6,493 nucleotides of DNA, taken from the NCBI GenBank assembly GCA_001797745.1, contig MGQF01000089.1, positions 8,701 to 15,193 on the forward strand. Reading direction: 5' to 3'. The stretch comes from Deltaproteobacteria bacterium RBG_13_52_11 (lineage in GTDB: Bacteria; Desulfobacterota; B13-G15; RBG-16-54-18). The translations under genes were made by a program, and so were the position numbers. Under the pieces are notes generated by a model. It ran no database searches. It was not told the origin of the DNA and saw nothing but the letters and a program-made list of their open reading frames with translations. Positions 1-6,301 of the stretch are shown one piece after another. Each line of letters opens with the position of its first letter. Within the stretch, counting starts at the first letter, position 1.

Positions 1-2
1 TC

Positions 3-683
3 GTCCCGAGCGCGGTTATTTTTGACCTTGCCATCGGCGATTATCGGGTGCGCCCCGATGCCGCAATGGCCTATCAGGCCTGCCTCCATGCCTCTGCCGG
101 AGCAGTAGAGGAGGGGAGCGTTGGGGTGGGGACCGGGGCGACTGTCGGGAAGCTCTTTGAATTGGAGAGGGCATGCAAGGGAGGGGTGGGAACGGCCAGT
201 TTGGAAGCGGGAGGGGTCGTGGTGGGCGCCCTTGCTGCGGTGAATGCCCTGGGGGATGTGGTGGATGAGAGGACCGGAGAGCCCCTTGCGGGTCTCAGGG
301 ATGAGAAGGGTATTTGCTTGGTGAGCACGGCCGAGCTGTTGCGCCAAGGGATACGGAAAGAGGGGTTCGGGAAGTCTTACAAAGGAAACACCACCATCGG
401 TGTGATCGCCACCAATATAGCCCTCAACAGGGAGGATACTATCAAGGTGGCTCAGATGGCACACAATGGCCTGGCAAAGGTCATCTCGCCGATCAACACC
501 ACCTTTGACGGTGACATCGTCTTCGCCCTCTCCTTGGGCAATCGGGAAGGGGATGTGAACCACGTGGGGTCGTTGGCCGAGGCTGCCGTCATGGAGGCGG
601 TGAAGAGGGCGGTTATGAAGGCCGACGGCTTCGGCATTATCCCTGCCTATCGTGATCTGAAAAGGCGAACGGAATCTCAGTAA
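3..683 (+). CDS. P1-family (DmpA/NylC-like, S58) self-processing aminopeptidase or amidohydrolase, 5' partial
   Basis: The reading frame is open from base 3 and the window edge removes the protein's N-terminus. The GTG at 48 is internal: the upstream in-frame residues VPSAVIFDLAIGDYRV match the conserved core of this family. The 226 residues seen, against a usual 330-370, suggest that about 100-140 are missing. Family members are Ntn-fold hydrolases of cytoplasmic type that cleave themselves into alpha and beta chains and then act as aminopeptidases or amidases on small peptides or amide oligomers. Visible family motifs are GVGTGATVGK, GGVVVGALAAVNALGDVVD, GNTTIGVIATN and DGDIVFALSLG. By analogy with NylC (Asn/Thr cleavage), self-cleavage is expected between Asn (387-389) and Thr (390-392), leaving Thr as nucleophile and a beta chain of 97 residues. 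DmpA itself uses Ser. The substrate is unknown. The stop lies one base before the methyltransferase gene, suggesting coupling. The family call is firm; the exact activity is not. Confidence 0.9.
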   Translation, partial: VPSAVIFDLAIGDYRVRPDAAMAYQACLHASAGAVEEGSVGVGTGATVGKLFELERACKGGVGTASLEAGGVVVGALAAVNALGDVVDERTGEPLAGLRDEKGICLVSTAELLRQGIRKEGFGKSYKGNTTIGVIATNIALNREDTIKVAQMAHNGLAKVISPINTTFDGDIVFALSLGNREGDVNHVGSLAEAAVMEAVKRAVMKADGFGIIPAYRDLKRRTESQ

Positions 684-684
684 C

Positions 685-1860
685 ATGGCCAAGGTGTTCC
701 TTAAAGAGGGGAGAGAGGAGGCACCTTCCCGAGGACACCCCTGGATTTTCTCTGGAGCTATAGATAAGATTGAGGGAAAGGTAGATGCCGGGGGGATTGT
801 AGACCTCTTTTCCCATGAACGCGAATTTATGGGGAGGGGTTACTACAACCCCCGTTCCCAGATCGCTGTAAGACTGCTTGTCAGCAAGCCTGTTGAAATA
901 GACGATACCTTTTTCCAGGGGCGGATCAAACAGGCCATATCCCACCGTAAGTCCCTTCTCTCTCCTGAGACTACTGCCTGCCGCCTCATCCACGCCGAGG
1001 GTGATTTGCTCCCGGGCCTCATCTGCGATATGTATGGTGACTACCTGGTGCTCCAGCTGAACACCGCCGGGATGGAGAGATTCAGGGATGTGATTATCTC
1101 CATCCTCAAGGATCTCATCTCACCTCAGATGATGTATGACCGCAGTGATCCTGGGACGCGTGCCCAAGAAGGCCTACCTGATTCCACAGGCCCTATCGGA
1201 GATGGTCCTTTCCCTGACTATGTCGAAATATGGGAAAACGGCGCCCGATTTTTAGTCAATGTGAAGAAAGGTCAGAAGACCGGTTTTTATTTGGATCAAC
1301 GGGATAATCGCTCCCTCATCAGAGGATTGGCTGAAGGGAAAAGGGTTCTCAATTGCTTCTCGTATACCGGTGGATTCTCGGTCTACGCCTCCCTTGGAGG
1401 AGCTGTTGGCGTAACCTCAGTAGAAGCCTCAGCAGATGCGCTGGAGGTATGTAAAAAGAACCTTATCCGTAATGACATACCCTTAGAAAACCATCAATTG
1501 GTCAAGGGAGATGTCTTCCAGTTTCTCAGGGGAGACCAGGGTGAATATGATCTTATTGTCCTCGATCCACCTGCCTTTGCCAAACGCAAGGGAATGGTCC
1601 CAGGTGCCATCCGAGGGTATAAGGACATCAACCTCTATGCCATGAAGCGGGCGAAAGATGGGGGAATGATCCTCACCTGTTCCTGCTCCCAGCACATTGA
1701 TTCGGGGCTCTTTCACAAGATACTGTCATATGCGGCTGTTGATTCCTGCCGACAGATACAGGTCTTGGGCCACTGGGGAGCACCCCCGGACCACCCCACT
1801 GCCCTCCATCACCCCGAGGGAGAATATTTAAAGGCCTTTTTGCTGCGGGTGGTGGAGTAG
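685..1860 (+). CDS. rlmI: RlmI-type class I SAM-dependent 23S rRNA (cytosine-C5) methyltransferase
   Basis: The 391-residue protein is complete, close to the 396 of E. coli RlmI, which makes m5C1962 in 23S rRNA. The N-terminal PUA RNA-binding domain spans about residues 3-75, with the family hallmark HPWIFSGA at 18-25. A central linking domain follows (about 76-190, including MMYDRSD at 149-155). The Rossmann methyltransferase domain begins around 195, with KTGFYLDQRDNR (198-209), SAM-binding motif I NCFSYTGGF (223-231), acidic motif II VEAS (246-249), motif IV LDPPAF (293-298) and the cysteine-bearing TCSCS (331-335). The C-terminal DHP...HPEGEYLK block also matches RlmI. The ATG lies one base after the upstream TAA and has only a weak Shine-Dalgarno, so termination-reinitiation is likely. 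RlmI-like family (COG1092) membership is very secure. The exact target base is inferred, because close paralogues modify other sites. Confidence 0.93.
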   Translation: MAKVFLKEGREEAPSRGHPWIFSGAIDKIEGKVDAGGIVDLFSHEREFMGRGYYNPRSQIAVRLLVSKPVEIDDTFFQGRIKQAISHRKSLLSPETTACRLIHAEGDLLPGLICDMYGDYLVLQLNTAGMERFRDVIISILKDLISPQMMYDRSDPGTRAQEGLPDSTGPIGDGPFPDYVEIWENGARFLVNVKKGQKTGFYLDQRDNRSLIRGLAEGKRVLNCFSYTGGFSVYASLGGAVGVTSVEASADALEVCKKNLIRNDIPLENHQLVKGDVFQFLRGDQGEYDLIVLDPPAFAKRKGMVPGAIRGYKDINLYAMKRAKDGGMILTCSCSQHIDSGLFHKILSYAAVDSCRQIQVLGHWGAPPDHPTALHHPEGEYLKAFLLRVVE

Positions 1861-1871
1861 CTGCTACTTAA

Positions 1872-1960
1872 AGGGTTCGAGGGTTCAAGGGTCCAATGGG
1901 TCATGGGCTCTAAAAAAATATTTGAATGCTTTTAGCTCAACCCCTTGAATCCTTGCATCC
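1872..1960. repeat. Inverted arrays of degenerate 8-bp repeats around an AT-rich core
   Basis: Twelve bases after the methyltransferase stop, GGG tracts start at 1873, 1881, 1889, 1898 and 1905, making near-octamers GGGTTCGA, GGGTTCAA and GGGTCCAA, then looser copies. The right side (1938-1960), read on the minus strand, gives GGATGCAA, GGATTCAA and GGGGTTGAG, the same degenerate octamer inverted. Bases 1881-1891 pair with 1942-1952 over 11 positions, including one G-T pair. Inside, CTAAAA (1910-1915) can pair with TTTTAG (1930-1935), around an AAATATTT palindrome (1916-1923). It has the form of a small dispersed intergenic element. No transposase or target duplication is visible, so the type is undetermined. 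Confidence 0.55.
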
Positions 1961-1974
1961 TGCCGTCGTCGGCA
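1961..1974. repeat. Small perfect hairpin (5-bp stem, 4-nt loop)
   Basis: TGCCG (1961-1965) and CGGCA (1970-1974) form a perfect stem around the loop TCGT, directly after the inverted octamer arrays. Neither strand has a T-tract next to it, so it is not a convincing terminator. It is short enough to occur by chance and is listed because the whole intergenic region is rich in such structures. Confidence 0.4.
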
Positions 1975-1998
1975 TCCCGCTTCCGTAAATCTATATTG

Positions 1999-2017
1999 AG
2001 GGGCGGGAATGACCCCT
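1999..2017. repeat. Stem-loop containing a GGGAATGAC motif
   Basis: AGGGG (1999-2003) pairs with CCCCT (2013-2017) around a 9-nt loop. The segment GCGGGAATGAC (2003-2012 region) and the upstream CATCCCGCTTCCG (1972-1984) resemble the two arms of the common GGATTCCCGC...GCGGGAATGAC type of dispersed intergenic palindrome, here degraded. That resemblance is from memory of such repeats and is not demonstrated. The structure may add to transcription termination together with the next hairpin. Confidence 0.4.
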
Positions 2018-2021
2018 AAAG

Positions 2022-2041
2022 CTATCGCCTTTAGGCGATAG
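2022..2041. terminator. Putative bidirectional terminator hairpin between convergent units
   Basis: CTATCGCC (2022-2029) and GGCGATAG (2034-2041) form a perfect 8-bp stem with the tetraloop TTTA. It begins four bases beyond the macB-like stop codon on the minus strand, where terminators usually lie. Flanking T-tracts are poor: GCTTTAGGGG follows on the minus strand and TAGTTTACTC on the plus strand. It is therefore an imperfect intrinsic terminator or a 3'-end stabilising hairpin. It serves the efflux operon most plausibly and may also stop readthrough from the left. Confidence 0.55.
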
Positions 2042-2045
2042 TAGT

Positions 2046-4013
2046 TTACTCATATCTGAGTGCCTCAATAGGATTGAGCCGTGCCGCCTGCCGAGCTGGC
2101 CAGAGGCCGAAGCCTATTCCAACCATAAGGGAAAACGTGGTGGCAAGCACTATAGAAAATATAGAAACCTTTGTCGCCCAACCAGCCAGCAGAGCAAGGA
2201 GAAAAGATATCCCGACTCCGCAGAGGATCCCGGCTATTCCTCCGCTAACAGTCATCAATACAGACTCAATGAGGAATTGAACCATTATATCCGTCTTGCG
2301 TGCCCCTATTGCCTTACGAAGCCCAATTTCTCTGGTACGCTCCGATACCGAGACGAGCATGATATTCATGATGCCTATCCCTCCGACTAAAAGGGCGATG
2401 GCGGCAATGGAGCCTAACAGCCACGTCATGGTCCGGGTGGTGCTCTGGAGGGTTGCTTGGATGTCAGCCATATTGCGAATGTTGAATGTATCTTCTTTTT
2501 CTCTATTCAGACGGTGGCGTTTTATAATGAGGTTGCTTATTGCGTCTTGTGCCTTGTCCATCAAACGAGGATCTCGTACTTCTGCATCGATAGAATCGGT
2601 ATATTGCTTCCCCAACACCCGGTACATGGCGGTTGTAACGGGAATAACCACTACATCATCTTGGTCACGAAAAGGGGATGCACCTTTTTTCGGCAAGACG
2701 CCGATGACCTTGAAGTTGATGCGATTTATTTTTACTATTGCACCGATCGGATTTGTTTCTCCGAAAAGTTTTTCAACAACCGTGGTGCCGAGTACGACTA
2801 GTTTATCCCGTCTCCGTAATTCTTCATCAGTAAAGAACCTGCCGATTGTCGGAATTGATGCCCGCATCGGTGCATAATTAATCCCTGTGCCGAGGACCTG
2901 CGTATTCCAGTTTTTATTACCATATACGAGCTGCCCGCGGCCGCTGACCGAAGGAGATACCCTGCTCACCGTATCCGTAAGCCTTCCAATCGCATCTGCG
3001 TCCTGTAAGGTAAAGCGGGTAATTGTTCCGGCCTCCAAGGCTACCCCGTGCAGCTGGCTGGAACCAGGTCTTACGGTTAAGAGGTTTGATCCTAAAGAAG
3101 CCAATTGTTTCGTGATGGACTCCTTTGCACCTTGCCCTAAGGCCAGCATGGCAATGACTGAAGCAATACCAATCAATATGCCAACCATAGAGAGGAACGA
3201 GCGCATCTTGTGGGAAACGATTGAATGGAGGGCCTGACGGAAGTGGTCCATAAACGCTGCCCTGGCTAATGTTTGTCGCGATTCAGATAAAATAGCATCT
3301 ATGGAAAGGCCCTGCAGCATCACAGCGGGTTTTTTGGTCTTGGTCTTTTTTCTTTCATCAGCGACAATCTCACCATCTCGCATACGGATGATCCTCTGCG
3401 CGTGCGCCGCTATTTCTTGTTCATGGGTAACCATGACGATGGTTTTACCCTTTTTATTCAAATCCTCCAAGATTGTGATAATCTCTTCCTCGCTCTTTGT
3501 GTCCAGATTTCCTGTCGGCTCATCCGCGAAGACAATGAGCGGTTCATTTACCAAGGATCTGGCGATGGCAACCCGCTGTTGCTCGCCTCCTGATAATTCG
3601 TTTGGTCGATGAGCCTCTCTTTGTGAGAGGCCAACTTCTTGCATCTTTTCATGGGCTTTCTCCTTGAGGTGACGTTTTCCAGCATAGATTAAGGGAAGTT
3701 CTGCATTTTCTACGGCACTGATGCGGGGGAGGAGATGGAATTGCTGAAAGACAAAGCCCGCTATTCGGTTTCTTAATATCGCCAATTCGTCGTCGCTGAG
3801 TTCAGTTATGTCTCTGTCTCCCAAAAGGTATGAGCCTGAGTCAGGTCTATCTAAAAAGCCCACGATATGCAGCAGGGTCGATTTTCCCGAACCGGAAGGT
3901 CCCATAATGGCAATAAATTCTCCCTGACTAATTTTTAGAGACACATTCCGTAACGCTTGCACTTGTACTGTGCCCATCTGATAGGTCTTTGTTATTTCCT
4001 TTAATTCGATCAT
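2046..4013 (-). CDS. macB: MacB-type ABC exporter: fused ATPase and FtsX-like permease
   Basis: This is the inner-membrane motor of a tripartite efflux pump; 655 residues against 648 in E. coli MacB. The nucleotide-binding domain (about 1-222) has Walker A GPSGSGKST (38-46), Q-loop FQQ (89-91), signature LSGGEQQR (140-147), Walker B with catalytic Glu (VFADEP, 161-166; E165) and H-loop His197. A charged linker (221-228, rich in Lys and Thr) precedes the first membrane helix (about 271-293). The periplasmic MacB domain (about 297-527) is followed by three helices (about 530-555, 580-611 and 617-638) in the FtsX fold, ending with the conserved NPIEALRYE. All catalytic residues are intact. A good ribosome site (AAGGGAA, 4019-4025) supports the ATG. 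It is last in the operon, 48 nt after the adaptor. Such pumps dimerise and drive export from the periplasm by mechanotransmission. The substrate (macrolide, peptide, lipid or other) cannot be inferred. Confidence 0.93.
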   Translation of the reverse strand: MIELKEITKTYQMGTVQVQALRNVSLKISQGEFIAIMGPSGSGKSTLLHIVGFLDRPDSGSYLLGDRDITELSDDELAILRNRIAGFVFQQFHLLPRISAVENAELPLIYAGKRHLKEKAHEKMQEVGLSQREAHRPNELSGGEQQRVAIARSLVNEPLIVFADEPTGNLDTKSEEEIITILEDLNKKGKTIVMVTHEQEIAAHAQRIIRMRDGEIVADERKKTKTKKPAVMLQGLSIDAILSESRQTLARAAFMDHFRQALHSIVSHKMRSFLSMVGILIGIASVIAMLALGQGAKESITKQLASLGSNLLTVRPGSSQLHGVALEAGTITRFTLQDADAIGRLTDTVSRVSPSVSGRGQLVYGNKNWNTQVLGTGINYAPMRASIPTIGRFFTDEELRRRDKLVVLGTTVVEKLFGETNPIGAIVKINRINFKVIGVLPKKGASPFRDQDDVVVIPVTTAMYRVLGKQYTDSIDAEVRDPRLMDKAQDAISNLIIKRHRLNREKEDTFNIRNMADIQATLQSTTRTMTWLLGSIAAIALLVGGIGIMNIMLVSVSERTREIGLRKAIGARKTDIMVQFLIESVLMTVSGGIAGILCGVGISFLLALLAGWATKVSIFSIVLATTFSLMVGIGFGLWPARQAARLNPIEALRYE

Positions 4014-4018
4014 AGTCG

Positions 4019-4025
4019 TTCCCTT
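4019..4025 (-). promoter_or_regulatory. Ribosome binding site of the macB-like gene
   Basis: On the minus strand AAGGGAA precedes the ATG by 5 nt in the 48-nt gap after the adaptor gene. It fixes the start, which gives the usual ABC N-terminus (MIELKEITKTY). Confidence 0.7.
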
Positions 4026-4061
4026 ATCATTTTTTATGTCAAAAGTCTTGTGAGAAGGTGA

Positions 4062-5042
4062 TCAAGGACGGCGTGGTGTTTGCGATGGCCGCCGACTAGG
4101 CATGAAAGGACTCGTTCCCTGCTCTTTCTCCTTTGAGGGTTGATAGTTTTGAGTCTCAATGATTATTTTGTCGCTAGTTTCCAGCCCCGCGATAACCTCT
4201 ACATTCTTATCATCTGAAATGCCCGGTTGAATTCTGCGCTGAACAGGTTTTTCGCCAATCCCCGGACTTGTGAGGACAAAGCTCCCCTCCTCATCTTGCT
4301 TCACCGCCTCAACAGGTATCACGAGGACATTTTCTTTGCTTTGTTCTATGATGTTTATGGTAGCACTCATGCCTGAACGAAATATTGATGGTGCTTTTTT
4401 AGGAAGGATATCGACTTCATAGATGGTAACATTATTTATAATCTTTGATTCATAGGCTATGTGGTCGACTATCGCCTTTACTTTTGTGTCTGGATATGCA
4501 TCTAAGCTAATAATTGCTGCCTGATTGAGCCTTACTTTCCCGATATCAGTCTCATCGACCTGCGCCTGAACAATGAGGCGATCCGATAACACAATGACGG
4601 CATCGCTGGAAGTCACCGTTTGCCCTGGTTCCACAGCCCGCACGATTACTTCGCCATTGATGGGGGCTATAAGCGGGGTGGGCTTATACACCTCCTGCCA
4701 ATACTCTAATGTTTCCTTATTTTGCGCCCTGGCGGCGTCTAAAAGCGCAGCCCTTTCCGTTGAACTCATCAATGCCAAGGTCTGGCCGATTGTTACTCGT
4801 TCGCCCTCTTGAACCAAGACCTTTTCAATCCTGCCGCTGATTGGCGGCTTTATCTCTAAACGGTTTTGGGGCTGCACCGTCCCCGTTGTCGATATAACTG
4901 TTTGGATCGTGTCATATACGGGGTTTATCAGTTTATCACCTTCGGTCGAGGCCTGTTTTTGTTTTAAGACGATTGCTAAAATCACCGCCAAACTGACGCC
5001 AATCAATATGCTGAGAACAAGGTACCATTTTTTATTCCACAT
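4062..5042 (-). CDS. macA: MacA/HlyD-type periplasmic adaptor with minimal alpha-hairpin
   Basis: The 326-residue membrane-fusion protein would bridge the MacB-type transporter and the TolC-type channel. An N-terminal signal anchor (WYLVLSILIGVSLAVILAIVL, about 7-27) holds it in the inner membrane. The first lipoyl half (about 54-91, with TGTVQPQN and ISGRIEKVLVQEGERV) and the second half (about 123-152, IAPINGEVIVRAVEPGQ) are separated by only about 30 residues (93-122). E. coli MacA (371 residues) carries a long helical hairpin there. The beta-barrel domain follows (about 155-233, VDETDIGKV and FRSGMSATI), then the membrane-proximal domain (about 237-297). The tail (302-326) is rich in Pro, Arg and Ser and ends in RRPSQTPRRP. 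The start codon lies inside the end of the tolC-like gene (11-nt overlap) with a strong AAGGAGGG 10 nt upstream. The adaptor role is secure. The gene symbol is by position and homology type, not proven orthology. Confidence 0.88.
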   Translation of the reverse strand: MWNKKWYLVLSILIGVSLAVILAIVLKQKQASTEGDKLINPVYDTIQTVISTTGTVQPQNRLEIKPPISGRIEKVLVQEGERVTIGQTLALMSSTERAALLDAARAQNKETLEYWQEVYKPTPLIAPINGEVIVRAVEPGQTVTSSDAVIVLSDRLIVQAQVDETDIGKVRLNQAAIISLDAYPDTKVKAIVDHIAYESKIINNVTIYEVDILPKKAPSIFRSGMSATINIIEQSKENVLVIPVEAVKQDEEGSFVLTSPGIGEKPVQRRIQPGISDDKNVEVIAGLETSDKIIIETQNYQPSKEKEQGTSPFMPSRRPSQTPRRP

Positions 5043-6300
5043 ACTCTAATTGCCCTCCTTGCGCTTGGATCCACTGAGCTTCAGCAATTAAGGCACTGGC
5101 CTGGGCATCCAAAAAAGATTTTTTAGCTCGCACCAAATCATCCTCGATAATGGTCCAGTTATCAAATGAGATAAGGCCGTTTGAATACTGGGCTCGGGCA
5201 ATCTTTGCCCGTTCTTCATACGCTTGTAGGAAGTTTTTTTGCACTGTAACGGTATCCATTGCATCCTGCCAATTTGTCCAGCTTTGATCTAATGTCAGGA
5301 TAACGCCGTCTCGGCTGCTCCTCTCATCTGCCTGTATTTGGTTCAATACGGCCCTGGCCTTAGAAATCCCTGCCCACCGGCGGCCTCCTTCGAAGAGAGG
5401 GAAAGTGAGGGTGACCCCAACCGACCATTCATTATTATCTGGCGGCCAGTCCGAACTAGTCCTCCCTGCACTGGCATTTGCGTAGACCTGCGGGAAGAAC
5501 TCCGCCTTTGCAGATTTTAAACTAAACTTCGCCGCTTCTTTTTTGGCGACGAGGGCTTCAAGAGAAGGGTTGCTTATTGCCAAGGCTTCAAAACTAGGCC
5601 TCTCTCGTCGCGAATCAGAACTCTCAAAATCTCCTGTTACCCGTATAGGTTTTAATTCCGTTCTTCCCATTTCCTTACTTAATTGTCTCTGAGCTACGTT
5701 AAGAGTACGCCTTGCTTGCGCAACATCAAATTCCGCCTGAGCTAAATTTGCCTGGGCAGTTAATAACGATCCTCTATGTTCTCTTCCTCCCTGGTACAAC
5801 AGTTGTACCAAATCCGCGTTCTGTTTTCTCCGTATGGAAATATCTTCAGTAATAGTTAAGAGTTCCTGTGTCTTTAAAAGTCCAATAAAGGCGGTTCTTA
5901 ATCTCAACCGTATGTCAGATGAGGCCGCCTCGTAGTCATATTGTGATGATTTTACATTTTTTGCAGCAGCTGCGATATTATAGGGAGTTTTCAAACCGTC
6001 GAAGAGCAATTGTTGTGCTGTAATACCATATGAATATGTGTCAGTCGTACTTTTTATAGCTGACTGAGAGGTCCTTTCACTTAATTCAGTGCTTATCTGA
6101 GGCAACATATCGCTTATTGTGATTGCCTTATTTGCCTTTGACTGATTTACGACTTCGTGAGCAGAGATTAAATCAGGATTATTCTGTTGTGCCTCTTTGA
6201 CGCAGTCTTTCCAGGTAAGGACTTCTTCTGTCTTTCCCTTATTTGGGAAAAAACAATAAAACAAAAAAAATATCGTAAAAATAATTATGCGTCTTTGCAT
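5032..6300 (-). CDS. TolC-family outer-membrane efflux protein
   Basis: This 422-residue outer-membrane factor would form the trimeric exit duct of the pump. The N-terminus (MQRRIIIFTIFFLFYCFF) has a basic end and a Phe/Ile-rich hydrophobic core typical of a Sec signal; the cleavage site is not obvious, perhaps near residues 21-25. LFYC is not a good lipobox because Tyr precedes the Cys. Two OEP repeats follow. The first (about 28-215) has LTWKDCVKEAQQNNPDL, a beta-barrel strand YSYGITAQQLLFDG (89-102) and the helix pair with YQGGREHRGSLLTAQANLAQAE. The second (about 237-412) has NPSLEAL, the strand WSVGVTLTFPLFEGGRR (292-308) and QYSNGLISFDNWT. The length suits the family (about 420-490). 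The ATG has a good site (AGGAAA, 7 nt away) and lies one base after the stop of the AbrB-like gene. Its 5' end is strikingly AT-rich. Confidence 0.92.
   Translation of the reverse strand: MQRRIIIFTIFFLFYCFFPNKGKTEEVLTWKDCVKEAQQNNPDLISAHEVVNQSKANKAITISDMLPQISTELSERTSQSAIKSTTDTYSYGITAQQLLFDGLKTPYNIAAAAKNVKSSQYDYEAASSDIRLRLRTAFIGLLKTQELLTITEDISIRRKQNADLVQLLYQGGREHRGSLLTAQANLAQAEFDVAQARRTLNVAQRQLSKEMGRTELKPIRVTGDFESSDSRRERPSFEALAISNPSLEALVAKKEAAKFSLKSAKAEFFPQVYANASAGRTSSDWPPDNNEWSVGVTLTFPLFEGGRRWAGISKARAVLNQIQADERSSRDGVILTLDQSWTNWQDAMDTVTVQKNFLQAYEERAKIARAQYSNGLISFDNWTIIEDDLVRAKKSFLDAQASALIAEAQWIQAQGGQLEYVE
5053..5060 (-). promoter_or_regulatory. Strong Shine-Dalgarno of the adaptor gene, inside tolC coding sequence
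   Basis: AAGGAGGG on the minus strand lies 10 nt before the adaptor ATG and also encodes part of the final residues of the TolC-like protein (QGGQLEYVE). A near-perfect site within the upstream gene allows both coupled and independent initiation and fixes the adaptor start. Confidence 0.75.
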
Positions 6301-6301
6301 C

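Noticed and set aside
637..993. A 118-codon minus-strand open frame across the junction of the hydrolase and methyltransferase genes.
   Set aside because: Both plus-strand genes match known families through this stretch; the antisense translation shows no recognisable domain.
2296..2877. A 193-codon open frame on the plus strand opposite the macB-like gene.
   Set aside because: It lies wholly within a well-conserved ABC transporter gene, its translation shows no recognisable family and it has no supporting ribosome site. It is an antisense shadow.
4014..4061. TTGACA on the minus strand in the gap before the macB-like gene, suggesting an internal promoter.
   Set aside because: No acceptable -10 box lies 16-18 nt downstream; the nearest TATGAT is about 22 nt away and overlaps the start codon.
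6241..6300. Lipoprotein signal (LFYC) at the start of the TolC-like protein.
   Set aside because: The residue before Cys is Tyr, not Ala, Gly or Ser, and basic residues do not follow the normal lipobox layout; an ordinary Sec signal is more likely.
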